This document shows positions 7,653-20,307 of a stretch of DNA of 21,325 nt, one piece after another (position 1 is the first letter of the stretch; every line of letters starts with the position of its first letter). Where the stretch lies: assembly GCA_003331685.1 (NCBI GenBank), contig QOPK01000018.1:1-21325 (forward strand), given 5' to 3'. The translations under genes and the position numbers were made by a program. The notes under the pieces were generated by a model. It saw only the letters and a program-made list of their open reading frames with translations, did not search any database and was not told the origin of the DNA. The stretch is from Halieaceae bacterium (lineage in GTDB: Bacteria; Pseudomonadota; Gammaproteobacteria; Pseudomonadales; Halieaceae).

Positions 7653-7681
7653 GTTTTACTTGCGCCAAAAGCTTGTAAAAT
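7653..7681 (+). promoter_or_regulatory. candidate acpP promoter
   Basis: A good -10 box TAAAAT (7676-7681, 5 of 6) lies in the fabG-acpP gap. The -35 region is poor (GTTTTA or TTTTAC at 7653-7659, spacing 16-17). A separate promoter would explain how the very abundant carrier protein is made in excess of its operon neighbours, as is known in E. coli. The weak -35 makes this uncertain. Confidence 0.35.
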
Positions 7682-7733
7682 CCACCGCGTTTGGGCCATG
7701 CGCCCGACGACAACCGGGAGCAAAGAGCACGTC

Positions 7734-7970
7734 ATGAGCAATATTGAAGATCGAGTGAGAAAAATTGTCGCCGAGCAGTTGGGCGTCAAAGAAGAGGAAG
7801 TCAAGGCGGAGGCGTCATTCGTTGACGATCTCGGTGCAGATTCCCTCGACACGGTAGAGCTGGTCATGGCGCTCGAGGAAGAATTCGAGACTGAAATTCC
7901 TGATGAAGAGGCAGAAAAGATCACCACCGTTCAGCTGGCGATCGACTACATCAATACCAACCTCTCCTGA
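7734..7970 (+). CDS. acpP: Acyl carrier protein
   Basis: Carries growing acyl chains on a 4'-phosphopantetheine arm for fatty-acid, phospholipid and lipid A synthesis. The 78-aa protein is highly acidic. It has the DSL prosthetic-group motif in [10 protein letters not shown], the attachment serine being S37 counting the initiator Met. I chose the ATG at 7734 ([10 protein letters not shown]), which matches the conserved ACP N-terminus; an in-frame upstream ATG at 7698 would add 12 unconserved residues. GGGAG lies about 13 nt upstream and AGAG about 7 nt. A strong terminator follows 25 nt after the stop. Confidence 0.98.
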   Translation: MSNIEDRVRKIVAEQLGVKEEEVKAEASFVDDLGADSLDTVELVMALEEEFETEIPDEEAEKITTVQLAIDYINTNLS

Positions 7971-7995
7971 GCGGGTTTCAGCAACTGAATACCGG

Positions 7996-8026
7996 GGCCG
8001 CTCTGCTCACGCAGCGCGGCCTTTTT
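7996..8026 (+). terminator. rho-independent terminator after acpP
   Basis: GGCCGC (7996-8001) pairs with GCGGCC (8016-8021). After a single T/C mismatch, CTGC (8003-8006) pairs with GCAG (8011-8014) around a TCAC tetraloop. TTTTT (8022-8026) follows directly. This should end, or attenuate, transcription before fabF and help set a high acpP-to-fabF ratio. Confidence 0.92.
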
Positions 8027-8142
8027 CGTTTTAGTGAGTTCACCGGCACATTAAACAGATGCTGTTTGGCATTCCGGCAAAGACACCGAGAGCCAGATGA
8101 TTTAAGAGACAAGCAAATCTCACGGGGCAGAAGGGACGCATC

Positions 8143-9384
8143 ATGAAAGGCAACAGAGTGGTCGTTACTGGCATGGGTGCCGTTACGCCATTAGGTTTGG
8201 ACGTTGATTCGAGCTGGGCAGGCATATGCGATGGCCGCAGCGGTGCCGCGATGATTGAGCAGTTCGATGCGACCGCCTTTAGTACGCGCTTTAGTGCCAG
8301 CGTTAAAAACTTCAGCGTTGATGGATATCTCGAGCCGCGCGATGCGAGACGAATGGACCCGTTCATTCAGTATGGCATGGTGGCGGGCGTCCAAGCCTTC
8401 AGAGACTCGGGGTTTGAGGTAACGGAGGCGAATGCGGCACGAATCGGCTGCGCCATTGGCTCTGGCATTGGGGGCATTGGCTCAATTGAAGATACCGCCA
8501 TGCTGGTTGATCAAAAGGGCCCCAAGCGGATATCGCCGTTTTTTGTCCCTGGCGCCATCATCAATATGATCGCAGGGAATCTCTCGATTCTCTATAACCT
8601 GCAGGGCCCTAACATTGCGGTGGTGACGGCCTGTACCACAGGCACCCATAACATTGGCCTTGGTGCAAGAATGATTGCCGCGGGCGATGTCGATGCGATG
8701 CTGGTTGGCGGTGCCGAGATGGCAACAACCCCAGTTGGTATTGGTGGCTTCGCTGCCGCGCGTGCCTTGTCCACACGCAACGACGACCCAGAGAGGGCGT
8801 CCCGTCCTTGGGATGCGGACCGCGACGGGTTCGTGCTCGGAGATGGCGCGGGCATGCTGATGCTTGAATCTTTGGATAGTGCGAAATCCCGCGGTGCCCA
8901 TATTTATTGTGAGCTGACGGGCTTTGGTATGAGCGGGGACGCATACCACATGACGTCACCCCCAGAGGATGGGCGCGGTGCTGCCGCATCGATGCAACAG
9001 GCGCTGAATGATGCCGGGCTGTCGAGAGAGGACATCGATTACGTCAATGCGCACGGTACCTCGACGGCAGCGGGGGATCTGGCAGAGTCGCTGGCAGTGA
9101 AAAGTGTCTTCGGCGCCCATGCGTCAGGCTTGGCGGTCAGCTCGACAAAATCCATGATCGGGCATCTGCTGGGGGCGGCGGGCTCGGTGGAGGCGATTCT
9201 GACGATTCTGGCGCTGCGGGATAACGTGGCACCGCCGACGATTAATCTCGATAACCCGGGCGAGGGGTGCGATCTCAACTATGTGCCACATCAAGCACAA
9301 GAGAGAACCATTCGTCACGCGCTGTCCAACTCATTCGGCTTTGGTGGCACCAACGGCTCTCTGATTTTCAGCGAGCTGGGCTGA
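8143..9384 (+). CDS. fabF: Beta-ketoacyl-ACP synthase II
   Basis: Condenses malonyl-ACP with acyl-ACP to lengthen fatty acids; KAS II is also important for temperature control of membrane unsaturation. The 413-aa protein shows the KAS catalytic triad C164 ([11 protein letters not shown]), H304 (NAHGTST) and H341 (IGHLLGAAG), with the conserved lysine K336. The C-terminal [14 protein letters not shown] is also typical. AGAAGGGA precedes the ATG at a normal distance. It follows the acpP terminator, so its expression depends on readthrough or on a promoter in 8027-8142 that I could not identify. pabC begins 14 nt after its stop. Confidence 0.98.
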   Translation: MKGNRVVVTGMGAVTPLGLDVDSSWAGICDGRSGAAMIEQFDATAFSTRFSASVKNFSVDGYLEPRDARRMDPFIQYGMVAGVQAFRDSGFEVTEANAARIGCAIGSGIGGIGSIEDTAMLVDQKGPKRISPFFVPGAIINMIAGNLSILYNLQGPNIAVVTACTTGTHNIGLGARMIAAGDVDAMLVGGAEMATTPVGIGGFAAARALSTRNDDPERASRPWDADRDGFVLGDGAGMLMLESLDSAKSRGAHIYCELTGFGMSGDAYHMTSPPEDGRGAAASMQQALNDAGLSREDIDYVNAHGTSTAAGDLAESLAVKSVFGAHASGLAVSSTKSMIGHLLGAAGSVEAILTILALRDNVAPPTINLDNPGEGCDLNYVPHQAQERTIRHALSNSFGFGGTNGSLIFSELG

Positions 9385-9398
9385 GCGCCCGGCAACGC

Positions 9399-10222
9399 AT
9401 GTCTCTGACCTGGGTCGATGGCGTGGCTGCCGACACGGTGCCCGCAGACGATCGAGGGCTGCACTACGCCGACGGCGCCTTCGAGACGCTGTCCTGTCAC
9501 GAGGGGCGCATTCAGTGTGAGGACCTACATCGGAGACGGCTGACTCGAGCGCTCGCGGCGTTAAGGGTGACAAGCGCCGCCGAACAGGGTGCGCGCCTCA
9601 TTTCAGAAGCCGGGCAACGCCTAAAAGCCGCCCGGCATACAGGTATTGCTCGCTTGACCGTAACACGGGGCTCGGGGCCTCGCGGATACATGCCGCCAGA
9701 AATGCCTCAATTAAGGTCTATTCTGCACGCCCATCCACGACCCGAGTCGTCGCACGCCGCGTTGCGTTGCGGTGTTGCCGCTACTCGTTGGGCGACACAG
9801 GTTCAACTTGCAGGGCTTAAGCTGCTGGCGCGGACTGAGCAGGTGCTGGCTGCCGGTGAAGGGGTAGCTGACGGCTGGGATGACATGGTGATGCTAGACA
9901 GCGATGATCATGTGATCTCCAGCAGTCGCGCGAATCTGTTTATGCTATTGGGTAAACAGGTCGTGACACCTTGCCTTGCCCGATGCGGTATCGCAGGTAC
10001 ACGGCGAGAGCTGCTGCTTACTGAGATTCTGCCTGCGATGGATTACGCAGTGGAGATCAGACCCATCTCGCTGGCAGAATGTTTGTCGGCAGACGCATTG
10101 ATCGCAACGAATTCGGTATCCGGGGTCACCCCGGTTACGCAGATCGGTGAATCCATGCTGATCTCAGAGGTTGGTAGGCAGTGGGTCACGGCAGTGCAAC
10201 GTGCCATGGAATATCAGTCGAT

Positions 10223-10226
<4 letters not shown>
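9399..10226 (+). CDS. pabC: Aminodeoxychorismate lyase
   Basis: PLP-dependent lyase that splits 4-amino-4-deoxychorismate to p-aminobenzoate and pyruvate in folate synthesis. From the ATG at 9399 it is 275 aa. It is a class IV aminotransferase-fold protein with DRGLHYADGAFET at 18-30, the PLP lysine K141 in AGLKLLARTEQVLA, and a C-terminal TNSVSGVTPV segment. I chose this ATG because the conserved N-terminus starts here and an in-frame extension would overlap fabF heavily. Its TGA overlaps the mltG ATG. Confidence 0.93.
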
Positions 10227-12904
<2,678 letters not shown>

Positions 12905-12913
12905 GGTAAGGAT

Positions 12914-13258
12914 ATGAGTGATGTTGATCAGCAATCGGTGCTGGCCCTAACGATTCAGGACAAAAGCGTTCTCTACGGCGCTTATATGTCTTTTCTTAAA
13001 AATGGTGGGCTGTTTGTGCCGACGGCTCAGTCATATCGTCTGGGAGATGAGGTTTTCTTATTGCTCACCCTCATGGATGAGCCAGAAAAGCTACCCGTTG
13101 CCGGACGCGTTGTGTGGATCACTCCGGTGGGTGCCCAGGGCAACAGGCAAGCGGGCATCGGTATCGAATTTTCCCATGAAGACGCCACCATCACCGCCAA
13201 AATTGAAAATCATCTGGCGGGGTCTCTGACCTCGGATCGGGTCACGCACACGCTCTGA
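12914..13258 (+). CDS. pilZ: Type IV pilus assembly protein PilZ
   Basis: Founding member of the PilZ family, needed for type IV pilus assembly and twitching in Pseudomonas. The 114-aa protein closely resembles P. aeruginosa PilZ: LTIQDKSVLYGAYM, NGGLFVPT, YRLGDEVFLLLTLM, EPEKLPVAGRVVWITP, GNRQAGIGIEF and a SDRVTHTL end. Like that protein it lacks the N-terminal RxxxR needed to bind cyclic di-GMP, so it probably acts through partner proteins. The start has AAGG a few nt upstream. It ends the operon; the frequently adjacent tatD is absent. Confidence 0.96.
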   Translation: MSDVDQQSVLALTIQDKSVLYGAYMSFLKNGGLFVPTAQSYRLGDEVFLLLTLMDEPEKLPVAGRVVWITPVGAQGNRQAGIGIEFSHEDATITAKIENHLAGSLTSDRVTHTL

Positions 13259-13277
13259 TTTGTTAAAAAGCACGTGC

Positions 13278-13302
13278 AAAAAAGCGGGCCCCGAGGGGCC
13301 CG
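13278..13302 (-). terminator. rho-independent terminator, minus strand
   Basis: CGGGCCC (13285-13291) pairs with GGGCCCG (13296-13302) around a 4-nt loop. On the minus strand the stem is followed by one C and then six Ts (13283-13278). On the plus strand no T-run follows, so it is directional. No minus-strand gene is otherwise known here, so it implies an unannotated transcript. It may also block transcription coming from the right. Confidence 0.85.
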
Positions 13303-13513
13303 TAGTCATAGACTTTTAGGAGTGGTGCGTTCGCGGGCACATCAGCGAACACACAGTCCGGGCACTTGGGATACCCAGTGTCGTCAGGCTTCTTGAGGGG
13401 CACTGCGACATACTCATTATGACTGAAGCGCCAAATTAATCCAGCCACGGCCCGCCAATTCTTAGATCAATGCGTCATATTACCTGCTTTGCTGTATGAA
13501 AATTCATTATTTA
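13278..13513 (-). ncRNA. candidate small RNA, minus strand
   Basis: A transcript from the TATAAT at 13525-13520 to the terminator would be about 235 nt. It contains a stem of GGCGCT (13432-13427) with AGTGCC (13404-13399), a bulged 7-bp stem at 13380-13363, and a 10-bp stem of 13354-13345 with 13334-13325 (GTGTGTTCGC with GCGAACGCAC), then the terminator. The first and third stems each contain a G-U pair on the minus strand that would be an A-C mismatch on the plus strand, so the structure favours minus-strand RNA. No known family is recognised; a short peptide message is the alternative. Confidence 0.4.
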
Positions 13514-13518
13514 ATTTA

Positions 13519-13528
13519 GATTATAATC
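13519..13528 (-). promoter_or_regulatory. palindromic TATAAT -10 element
   Basis: GATTATAATC is a perfect 10-bp palindrome containing a consensus -10 TATAAT on both strands. It lies in an about 65-bp tract made almost wholly of A and T. On the minus strand A-rich sequence, resembling an UP element, lies upstream, but no good -35 hexamer is at 17 bp. It is placed to drive the candidate small RNA and could be bidirectional. Confidence 0.4.
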
Positions 13529-13650
13529 ATAAGCAATTGTTTTTTATTATTTTTATTTAAGCGCGGTTTCTCTAGTCATTTCTCATCATGGTGTTGGCGA
13601 TCGGGCGATCTCAGAGGGCGCTCCGAACCCGAAGTCCCCGCCCGAAATCG

Positions 13651-13679
13651 TTGTAAACACTGGCCTTTTATGACAACAT
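13651..13679 (+). promoter_or_regulatory. candidate promoter for tRNA-Leu
   Basis: TTGTAA (13651-13656, 4 of 6) and CAACAT (13674-13679, 3 of 6) are 17 bp apart. A CGCGCGCC discriminator follows, as expected for a stringently controlled stable-RNA promoter. The predicted start is about 40 nt before the tRNA 5' end. Both boxes are weak, so this is tentative. Confidence 0.35.
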
Positions 13680-13725
13680 CGCGCGCCTCGCTGGTAGCCC
13701 TGTCACGGTCTTTCCTGCGTTTTGT

Positions 13726-13810
<85 letters not shown>

Positions 13811-13917
13811 AGTTCCGCCAAGAAGGCACGTAACGCCCCGCGTTGAACCGGGCAGAGCGCCACTGCGAACAAACGGTATCGCATACCTTACATCTTGCAT
13901 TTTTCAGGAGCACAAAC

Positions 13918-15249
13918 ATGCGGGTCTCCGTAGAAACAACGTCCGGATTAGAGCGTCGATTGACCGTCGGTGTGCCGGCTGATCGGGTGGATGTCGCCGT
14001 CGACAAGCGCCTTCAGGAAGCTGCCCGCAATGTGCGGTTGCCGGGATTCCGTCCCGGAAAGGTCCCCATGCGGGTGATGCAGCAGCGATTTGGTGCGGGT
14101 GTGAGACAGGAGGTGCTGGGCGAAGTGATCAGCCAGTCATTTCAGGAGGCGGTTATCTCCGAAAATCTCCGACCGGCAGGCCAGCCCAACATCGAAGCGC
14201 GTAAGATGGACGCGGGGCAGGATGTCGAGTACACGGCTACTTTTGAGGTCTTTCCCACCGTCGAAGTCGGTGCGATTGACGATTTGTCAATCGAGAAGCC
14301 TGTCGCCGACGTTACAGATGCGGATATCGACGACATTGTTACGGTCTTCCGCAAGCAACAAGGCAAACTGGTCACCGTTGAGCGCGCAGCTGCAGAGGGT
14401 GACACGGTCGTCATTGACTTCGAGGGTTTTCGAGACGGAGAGGCCTTCGAAGGCGGGTCCGGTGAGGGGACCTCTCTGGAGTTGGGTTCTGGCCGAATGA
14501 TCCCCGGATTTGAAGACGGTTTAATCGGTGCGAGCTCGGGAGAAGAAAAAGTGCTTCAGCTGACCTTCCCGAAGGACTATCAGGTAGAAGACCTCGCCGG
14601 TGCTGACGTGGAATTTAAGGTGCAGGTCAAGCAAGTGCAGGAGCTGGAGTTGGCGCCGGTAGATGATGCGCTATTCGCACAGTATGGCCTCGAAGAGGGC
14701 ACAGAAGAGAGTTTTCGTGCTGAGGTCCAGCAGAATATGGAGCGCGAGCTCCGTAATGCCATCGAGGCGTCGGTGAAGACGCAGGTGATGGACGCCATTG
14801 TCGCCGCGCACGGTGAGCTCGAACTGCCAGCTTCCCTGATTGCTCAAGAAGTGAACGCCATGCGGCAGCAAATGTTTCAGCAGTTCGGCGGTGCGGCGCC
14901 GCAGGGTATGGACCTGGCTTCAATATTGCCTGACGAGATGTTTGCTGAGCAGGCGGAGCGTCGGGTCAAGTTAGGGTTAGTTGTGGCGGAGATGATCAGC
15001 CAGTTTGAGTTAACGGCGGAGCCCTCTAAAGTGCGTGAAGCGATTGAGGATATCGCGTCCACCTATCAAGACCCTGAGGAAGTGATCAATTGGTACTACT
15101 CGGATAATGAGCAGTTGGCAGGTATCGAGTCACGTGTGCTTGAGGACGCGGTGGTAGAGAAGCTGTTATCTAGTGCCGCTATCGCTGAGGTGGATTGCAG
15201 TTATCAAGACGCATTAGCCAAGGCGCGACCAGTAGGCCCGGCCGAATAA
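13918..15249 (+). CDS. tig: Trigger factor
   Basis: Ribosome-bound chaperone with peptidyl-prolyl isomerase activity that meets nascent chains at the tunnel exit. From the ATG at 13918 it is 443 aa. The ribosome-docking motif GFRPGKVP is at 43-50. An FKBP-type isomerase domain spans about 150-245 ([20 protein letters not shown], then [11 protein letters not shown]), and the rest is the helical C-terminal cradle. The ATG is preceded by AGGAG at 8 nt; an in-frame upstream extension lacks conservation. It leads the tig-clpP-clpX-lon cluster. Confidence 0.98.
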   Translation: MRVSVETTSGLERRLTVGVPADRVDVAVDKRLQEAARNVRLPGFRPGKVPMRVMQQRFGAGVRQEVLGEVISQSFQEAVISENLRPAGQPNIEARKMDAGQDVEYTATFEVFPTVEVGAIDDLSIEKPVADVTDADIDDIVTVFRKQQGKLVTVERAAAEGDTVVIDFEGFRDGEAFEGGSGEGTSLELGSGRMIPGFEDGLIGASSGEEKVLQLTFPKDYQVEDLAGADVEFKVQVKQVQELELAPVDDALFAQYGLEEGTEESFRAEVQQNMERELRNAIEASVKTQVMDAIVAAHGELELPASLIAQEVNAMRQQMFQQFGGAAPQGMDLASILPDEMFAEQAERRVKLGLVVAEMISQFELTAEPSKVREAIEDIASTYQDPEEVINWYYSDNEQLAGIESRVLEDAVVEKLLSSAAIAEVDCSYQDALAKARPVGPAE

Positions 15250-15268
15250 ACAACCAAAAGGAATGAGC

Positions 15269-15886
15269 ATGGAACAGTCAGGTTTCGATCAGGACCCGCA
15301 GGCTCTCGGCTTAGTGCCGATGGTGATCGAGCAGACGTCTCGCGGGGAACGCTCTTTCGATATTTACTCGCGGCTCCTCAAGGAACGGGTGATATTTATC
15401 GTTGGCGCGATTGAGGATCACATGGCGAATCTGATCGTCGCGCAGCTCCTTTTCCTGGAATCCGAGAACCCCGATAAGGACGTGCATCTTTACATCAATA
15501 GCCCCGGTGGCTCGGTGACGGCCGGTCTGTCGATTTACGACACGATGCGCTTCATCAAGCCCGATGTGAGCACCATGTGCATTGGCCAGGCAGCATCCAT
15601 GGGCGCTTTTTTGCTCAGCGGCGGCACCAATGGTAAGCGCTTCATCCTGCCCAATGCCCGCACTATGATCCATCAGCCCAGCGGCGGCGCTCAGGGGCAG
15701 GCGACCGATATTGAAATTCAGGCCAAGGAGATTCTGTTTCTCCGTGAGCGGTTGAATAGCCTCCTGGCTGATCATACGGGCCAAACAATGGAAGTGATCG
15801 AGCGCGATACCGAGCGAGACCGATTTATGAGCGCCGAGCAGAGCGTGGAATACGGCCTGGTCGACGAGGTCATCACCAGTCGCTAG
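15269..15886 (+). CDS. clpP: ATP-dependent Clp protease proteolytic subunit
   Basis: Serine protease that forms double heptameric rings and degrades proteins fed by ClpX or ClpA. With the ATG at 15269 it is 205 aa, with catalytic S110 (GQAASMG), H135 (MIHQPSGG) and D184 (RDTERDRF). Two ATGs are possible: 15263 and 15269. AAGG (15258-15261) sits 7 nt before the second but only 1 nt before the first, so I chose 15269. The N-terminal part is probably a cleaved propeptide, as in E. coli. It follows tig by 19 nt. Confidence 0.96.
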   Translation: MEQSGFDQDPQALGLVPMVIEQTSRGERSFDIYSRLLKERVIFIVGAIEDHMANLIVAQLLFLESENPDKDVHLYINSPGGSVTAGLSIYDTMRFIKPDVSTMCIGQAASMGAFLLSGGTNGKRFILPNARTMIHQPSGGAQGQATDIEIQAKEILFLRERLNSLLADHTGQTMEVIERDTERDRFMSAEQSVEYGLVDEVITSR

Positions 15887-15976
15887 AAGACCCAGACCGC
15901 GCCACCACCGTGACTTGCAAAGTCCCGTGAAACGTATCAAGGTTAGCGGTGGGTAGCGGCAGTATCAGGACACTTC

Positions 15977-17266
<1,290 letters not shown>

Positions 17267-17393
17267 CGAGTCTGCGCCGCTCCCCCGGCGGCCCAATCAA
17301 TCCATCTCGACCCGTTATGGGTACTTATTTGTGTCCGTGGGCTTTAAAAGGCAGCACTGAGCCCTCATATTGGTAATAGGAATGGAGTAGAAG

Positions 17394-19814
17394 ATGATTG
17401 ATCAAGATCACCAATTGCCCTTGCTGCCGCTGCGTGACGTGGTTGTATACCCCCACATGGTGCTGCCGCTGTTTGTCGGTCGCGAGCGATCGATCGAAGC
17501 CTTGGAGCACGCCATGCTTGACAATAAGCAGGTGCTGCTGGTGGCGCAGCGGAACGCGTCTGATGATCAGCCCGGCGTCGACGATCTTTATCAGGTGGGC
17601 ACTGTGTCCAATATCCTTCAGCTACTCAAGTTACCCGATGGCACGATTAAGGTGCTGGTTGAGGGCAGCTACCGTGCTGCAGTGTTGGCCATTGACGACG
17701 ACGAGCAGTTTGCGGTGGCCTCGGTTAGAGAAATTGAGGCCGACCCCCTGTCGGAGCGTGACGCCGCCTCGCTGGTCAAGGCGACGGTAGAACAATTCGA
17801 GAAATACGTTGGCTTGAGCAAAAAAGTGCCTGCCGAAGTACTGACCTCCCTCTCTGGCATAGATGAACCCGGTCGCCTTGCGGACACTATTTCGGCCCAT
17901 ATGGGCGTTGACCTTGAAGAGAAGCAGCGCATTTTGGAGATCGCTGATGTCCAAGGGCGACTCGAGCACCTTCAGTCCTTGATGGACGCGGAGATTGACC
18001 TGTTTCAGGTCGAAAAGCGCATCCGCGGTCGGGTCAAAAAGCAGATGGAAAAAAGCCAGCGTGAGTACTACCTGAACGAGCAAATGAAGGCGATTCAGAA
18101 AGAGCTCGGTGAGATGGATGACGCGCCGAATGAAGTCGATGAATTACAGAACAAGATCAAAGAAGCTCGCATGCCGGAGGAGGCGTTAGAGAAAGCCAAC
18201 GCTGAGCTGAGCAAGCTGAAGATGATGTCACCGATGTCGGCCGAGGCGTCTGTAGTGCGGGGCTACCTCGACTGGATGGTCAGTATCCCATGGTCCAAGC
18301 GCAGCAAAGTCCGCCACGATCTGAAGCGCGCGCAGACTGTGTTGGACGAGGACCATTTTGGACTCGAGGAAGTCAAGGAACGCATTCTCGAGTACTTGGC
18401 CGTGCAAAAGCGCGTGCGAAAATTGAAAGGCCCCGTGCTCTGCCTCGTGGGGCCACCGGGCGTGGGTAAAACTTCTTTGGGCGAGTCTATTGCCCGCTCA
18501 ACGAACCGAAAATTCATCAGGATGGCGCTGGGTGGTGTTCGCGACGAAGCGGAGATCAGAGGCCATCGACGGACCTATATTGGCTCCATGCCAGGAAAGC
18601 TGCTGCAAAAGATGTCCAAGGCCGGTGTGAAAAATCCCCTTTTCCTGCTGGACGAGATCGACAAAATGGGGATGGATCACCGTGGAGACCCGGCCTCTGC
18701 CATGCTGGAGGTGCTTGACCCCGAACAGAATCACGCATTCAACGACCATTACCTCGAAGTCGATTACGATCTTTCAGACGTGATGTTTGTCTGCACCTCC
18801 AACACGATGAATATCCCCGGACCGCTGCTGGATCGGATGGAGGTGATTCGCATCCCAGGCTACACGGAGGACGAGAAACTCAATATTGCCCAGAGGTATC
18901 TGATACCTAAGCAGACCAAGCTGAATGGACTTAAGTCAGATGAAATCGACCTTTCTGAAGAGGCCTGCCTGGACATCATCCGCTATTACACCCGCGAGGC
19001 TGGGGTGAGGGCGTTGGAACGCCAGATTGCCAAGGTGTGTCGCAAGATGGTCAAGGCTTTTGCCCTTGGCGAGCGGGAGTCGGGGCAGACCATTAGCCCG
19101 GATTCACTGCCGGATATTCTCGGCGTGAGGAAATTCAACTTCGGCACGGCTGAGAAGGAAAACAAGGTCGGCCAAGTCACGGGTCTAGCCTGGACATCAG
19201 TCGGCGGCGAACTCCTGACGGTGGAAGTAGCATCGACACGGGGCAAGGGTCGCGTGGTGAAAACCGGTTCTCTGGGGGAGGTGATGCAAGAATCGATTCA
19301 GGCTGCTAACACCGTTGTGAGAGCCAAGTCTCAAACGTTAGGTATTCCTGCGCGTTTCCATGACACGCGCGATATGCATATTCATGTCCCTGAGGGGGCG
19401 ACACCTAAGGATGGCCCCAGCGCCGGCATTGCGATGTGCACTGCACTGGTCAGTAGCTTTACCGAAATTCCCGTTCGAGCTGACGTCGCCATGACAGGCG
19501 AAATCACACTCCGCGGAGAAGTGCTGCCCATTGGCGGGCTGAAAGAAAAGCTGTTGGCGGCCCGCCGGGGAGGTATCGGCACGGTCGTAATCCCCCATGA
19601 AAACGAGCGAGACCTACAGGAAGTGCCTAATAACATTAAGGAAAATTTGGATATCCGGCCGGTCAAATGGATCGATGAGGTGCTGGCAATCGCGCTCGAG
19701 CGCCTGCCCGAGCCTCTCGATGATGATGCCTATCTCGCAGGCTCTGAAAATTTCGGACGGGGCGATGAAACAGGTCAAGAACCTAAGGATGCAAATCGGC
19801 CCAGATCCCACTGA
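17394..19814 (+). CDS. lon: ATP-dependent protease Lon
   Basis: Homo-oligomeric AAA+ protease that removes misfolded and short-lived regulatory proteins. The 806-aa protein has an N-terminal substrate-recognition domain with LPLLPLRDVVVYPHMVLPLFVGR. The AAA+ module has Walker A GPPGVGKT (353-360) and Walker B FLLDEIDK (417-424). The protease domain has the S676-K719 catalytic dyad in PKDGPSAGIA and GLKEKLLAA, 43 residues apart as in E. coli. GGAG lies 6 nt before the ATG. The 127-bp gap to clpX could hold its own promoter, but I found no clear heat-shock (sigma-32) element. Confidence 0.98.
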   Translation: MIDQDHQLPLLPLRDVVVYPHMVLPLFVGRERSIEALEHAMLDNKQVLLVAQRNASDDQPGVDDLYQVGTVSNILQLLKLPDGTIKVLVEGSYRAAVLAIDDDEQFAVASVREIEADPLSERDAASLVKATVEQFEKYVGLSKKVPAEVLTSLSGIDEPGRLADTISAHMGVDLEEKQRILEIADVQGRLEHLQSLMDAEIDLFQVEKRIRGRVKKQMEKSQREYYLNEQMKAIQKELGEMDDAPNEVDELQNKIKEARMPEEALEKANAELSKLKMMSPMSAEASVVRGYLDWMVSIPWSKRSKVRHDLKRAQTVLDEDHFGLEEVKERILEYLAVQKRVRKLKGPVLCLVGPPGVGKTSLGESIARSTNRKFIRMALGGVRDEAEIRGHRRTYIGSMPGKLLQKMSKAGVKNPLFLLDEIDKMGMDHRGDPASAMLEVLDPEQNHAFNDHYLEVDYDLSDVMFVCTSNTMNIPGPLLDRMEVIRIPGYTEDEKLNIAQRYLIPKQTKLNGLKSDEIDLSEEACLDIIRYYTREAGVRALERQIAKVCRKMVKAFALGERESGQTISPDSLPDILGVRKFNFGTAEKENKVGQVTGLAWTSVGGELLTVEVASTRGKGRVVKTGSLGEVMQESIQAANTVVRAKSQTLGIPARFHDTRDMHIHVPEGATPKDGPSAGIAMCTALVSSFTEIPVRADVAMTGEITLRGEVLPIGGLKEKLLAARRGGIGTVVIPHENERDLQEVPNNIKENLDIRPVKWIDEVLAIALERLPEPLDDDAYLAGSENFGRGDETGQEPKDANRPRSH

Positions 19815-19831
19815 TTTCAAGCGTTTCAGCG

Positions 19832-19860
19832 TTGACCACACCTAACGGCAGGAGTAGGCT
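19832..19860 (+). promoter_or_regulatory. candidate hupB promoter
   Basis: TTGACC (19832-19837, 5 of 6) and TAGGCT (19855-19860, 3 of 6) are 17 bp apart in the lon-hupB gap. The expected start is near 19867, giving a leader of about 57 nt before the GTG at 19924. The weak -10 lowers confidence, but HU is abundant and a promoter separate from lon is expected. Confidence 0.45.
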
Positions 19861-19923
19861 ATCGCGAGGCGTCGGAATACGCGCCGGTGAATATTCAGCT
19901 CAAAATACTCGAGGGGTAACAAC

Positions 19924-20199
19924 GTGAACAAAAATGACTTGATCGACGCCATCGCCGCAGACGCGGATCTTTCCAAAGCTTCTGCCGGTCGCGCACTCGA
20001 TGCTGCGATTGGCGCTATTACTGGCGCGCTGTCAAAAGGCGGCAGTGTATCGCTGGTAGGCTTCGGAACTTTTTCCGTGAAGGCGCGAGCGGCGCGTCAG
20101 GGACGCAATCCGCGTACGGGCGAGACCATCCAGATCGCGGCCTCGAACACACCAGGGTTCAAAGCAGGCAAGGCGTTAAAGGATGCCGTTAATAAGTAA
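19924..20199 (+). CDS. hupB: DNA-binding protein HU-beta
   Basis: Histone-like nucleoid protein that bends and compacts DNA. The 91-aa protein has the HU N-terminus ([11 protein letters not shown]), the [13 protein letters not shown] core and the DNA-gripping arm around [12 protein letters not shown], ending [17 protein letters not shown]. It starts with GTG; the preceding GAGGGG is about 7 nt upstream and the homologous N-terminus begins exactly here. It lies after lon, its usual position in gammaproteobacteria, and is closed by a strong terminator. Confidence 0.97.
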   Translation: MNKNDLIDAIAADADLSKASAGRALDAAIGAITGALSKGGSVSLVGFGTFSVKARAARQGRNPRTGETIQIAASNTPGFKAGKALKDAVNK

Positions 20200-20231
20200 C
20201 TGAACCTGGTTTGCCGTCTTGGGGCGGCTGC

Positions 20232-20261
20232 AAAGAAGGCGCCATTGTGCGCCTTCTTTTT
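20232..20261 (+). terminator. rho-independent terminator after hupB
   Basis: AAAGAAGGCGC (20232-20242) and GCGCCTTCTTT (20249-20259) form an 11-bp stem with a 6-nt loop, with a T-run ending at 20261. It is close to symmetrical, with an A-run on the left, so it could act weakly in both directions. It separates hupB from ppiD. Confidence 0.92.
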
Positions 20262-20307
20262 GTCTAGCCCTTTCGATTTCAACCAACCGTAAAAGAGCCT
20301 CACTACT

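Larger units (their letters stand above)
13259..13725. other. gene-poor region between pilZ and tRNA-Leu
   Basis: This 467-bp stretch has no convincing protein gene. It contains a minus-strand terminator, several GU-dependent hairpins, an AT-rich patch at about 13495-13560 with a palindromic TATAAT, and a candidate tRNA-Leu promoter. A 61-codon GTG-initiated frame on the minus strand (13448-13263) is open, but it has no Shine-Dalgarno, runs through the terminator and resembles nothing I recognise. A 33-codon frame (13417-13316) ends just before the terminator and looks no better. Confidence 0.75.

Noticed and set aside
13278..13302. The hairpin considered as a pilZ terminator
   Set aside because: On the plus strand no T-run follows the stem; the T-run is only on the minus strand. 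It may still slow plus-strand transcription.
15311..15940. 209-codon minus-strand frame antisense to clpP
   Set aside because: Open because of codon bias on the opposite strand; the plus strand encodes an intact ClpP with its full catalytic triad.
17267..17393. Sigma-32 heat-shock promoter before lon
   Set aside because: I looked for a CTTGAA/CCCCAT-type pair with suitable spacing and found none convincing. Only the Shine-Dalgarno is clear.
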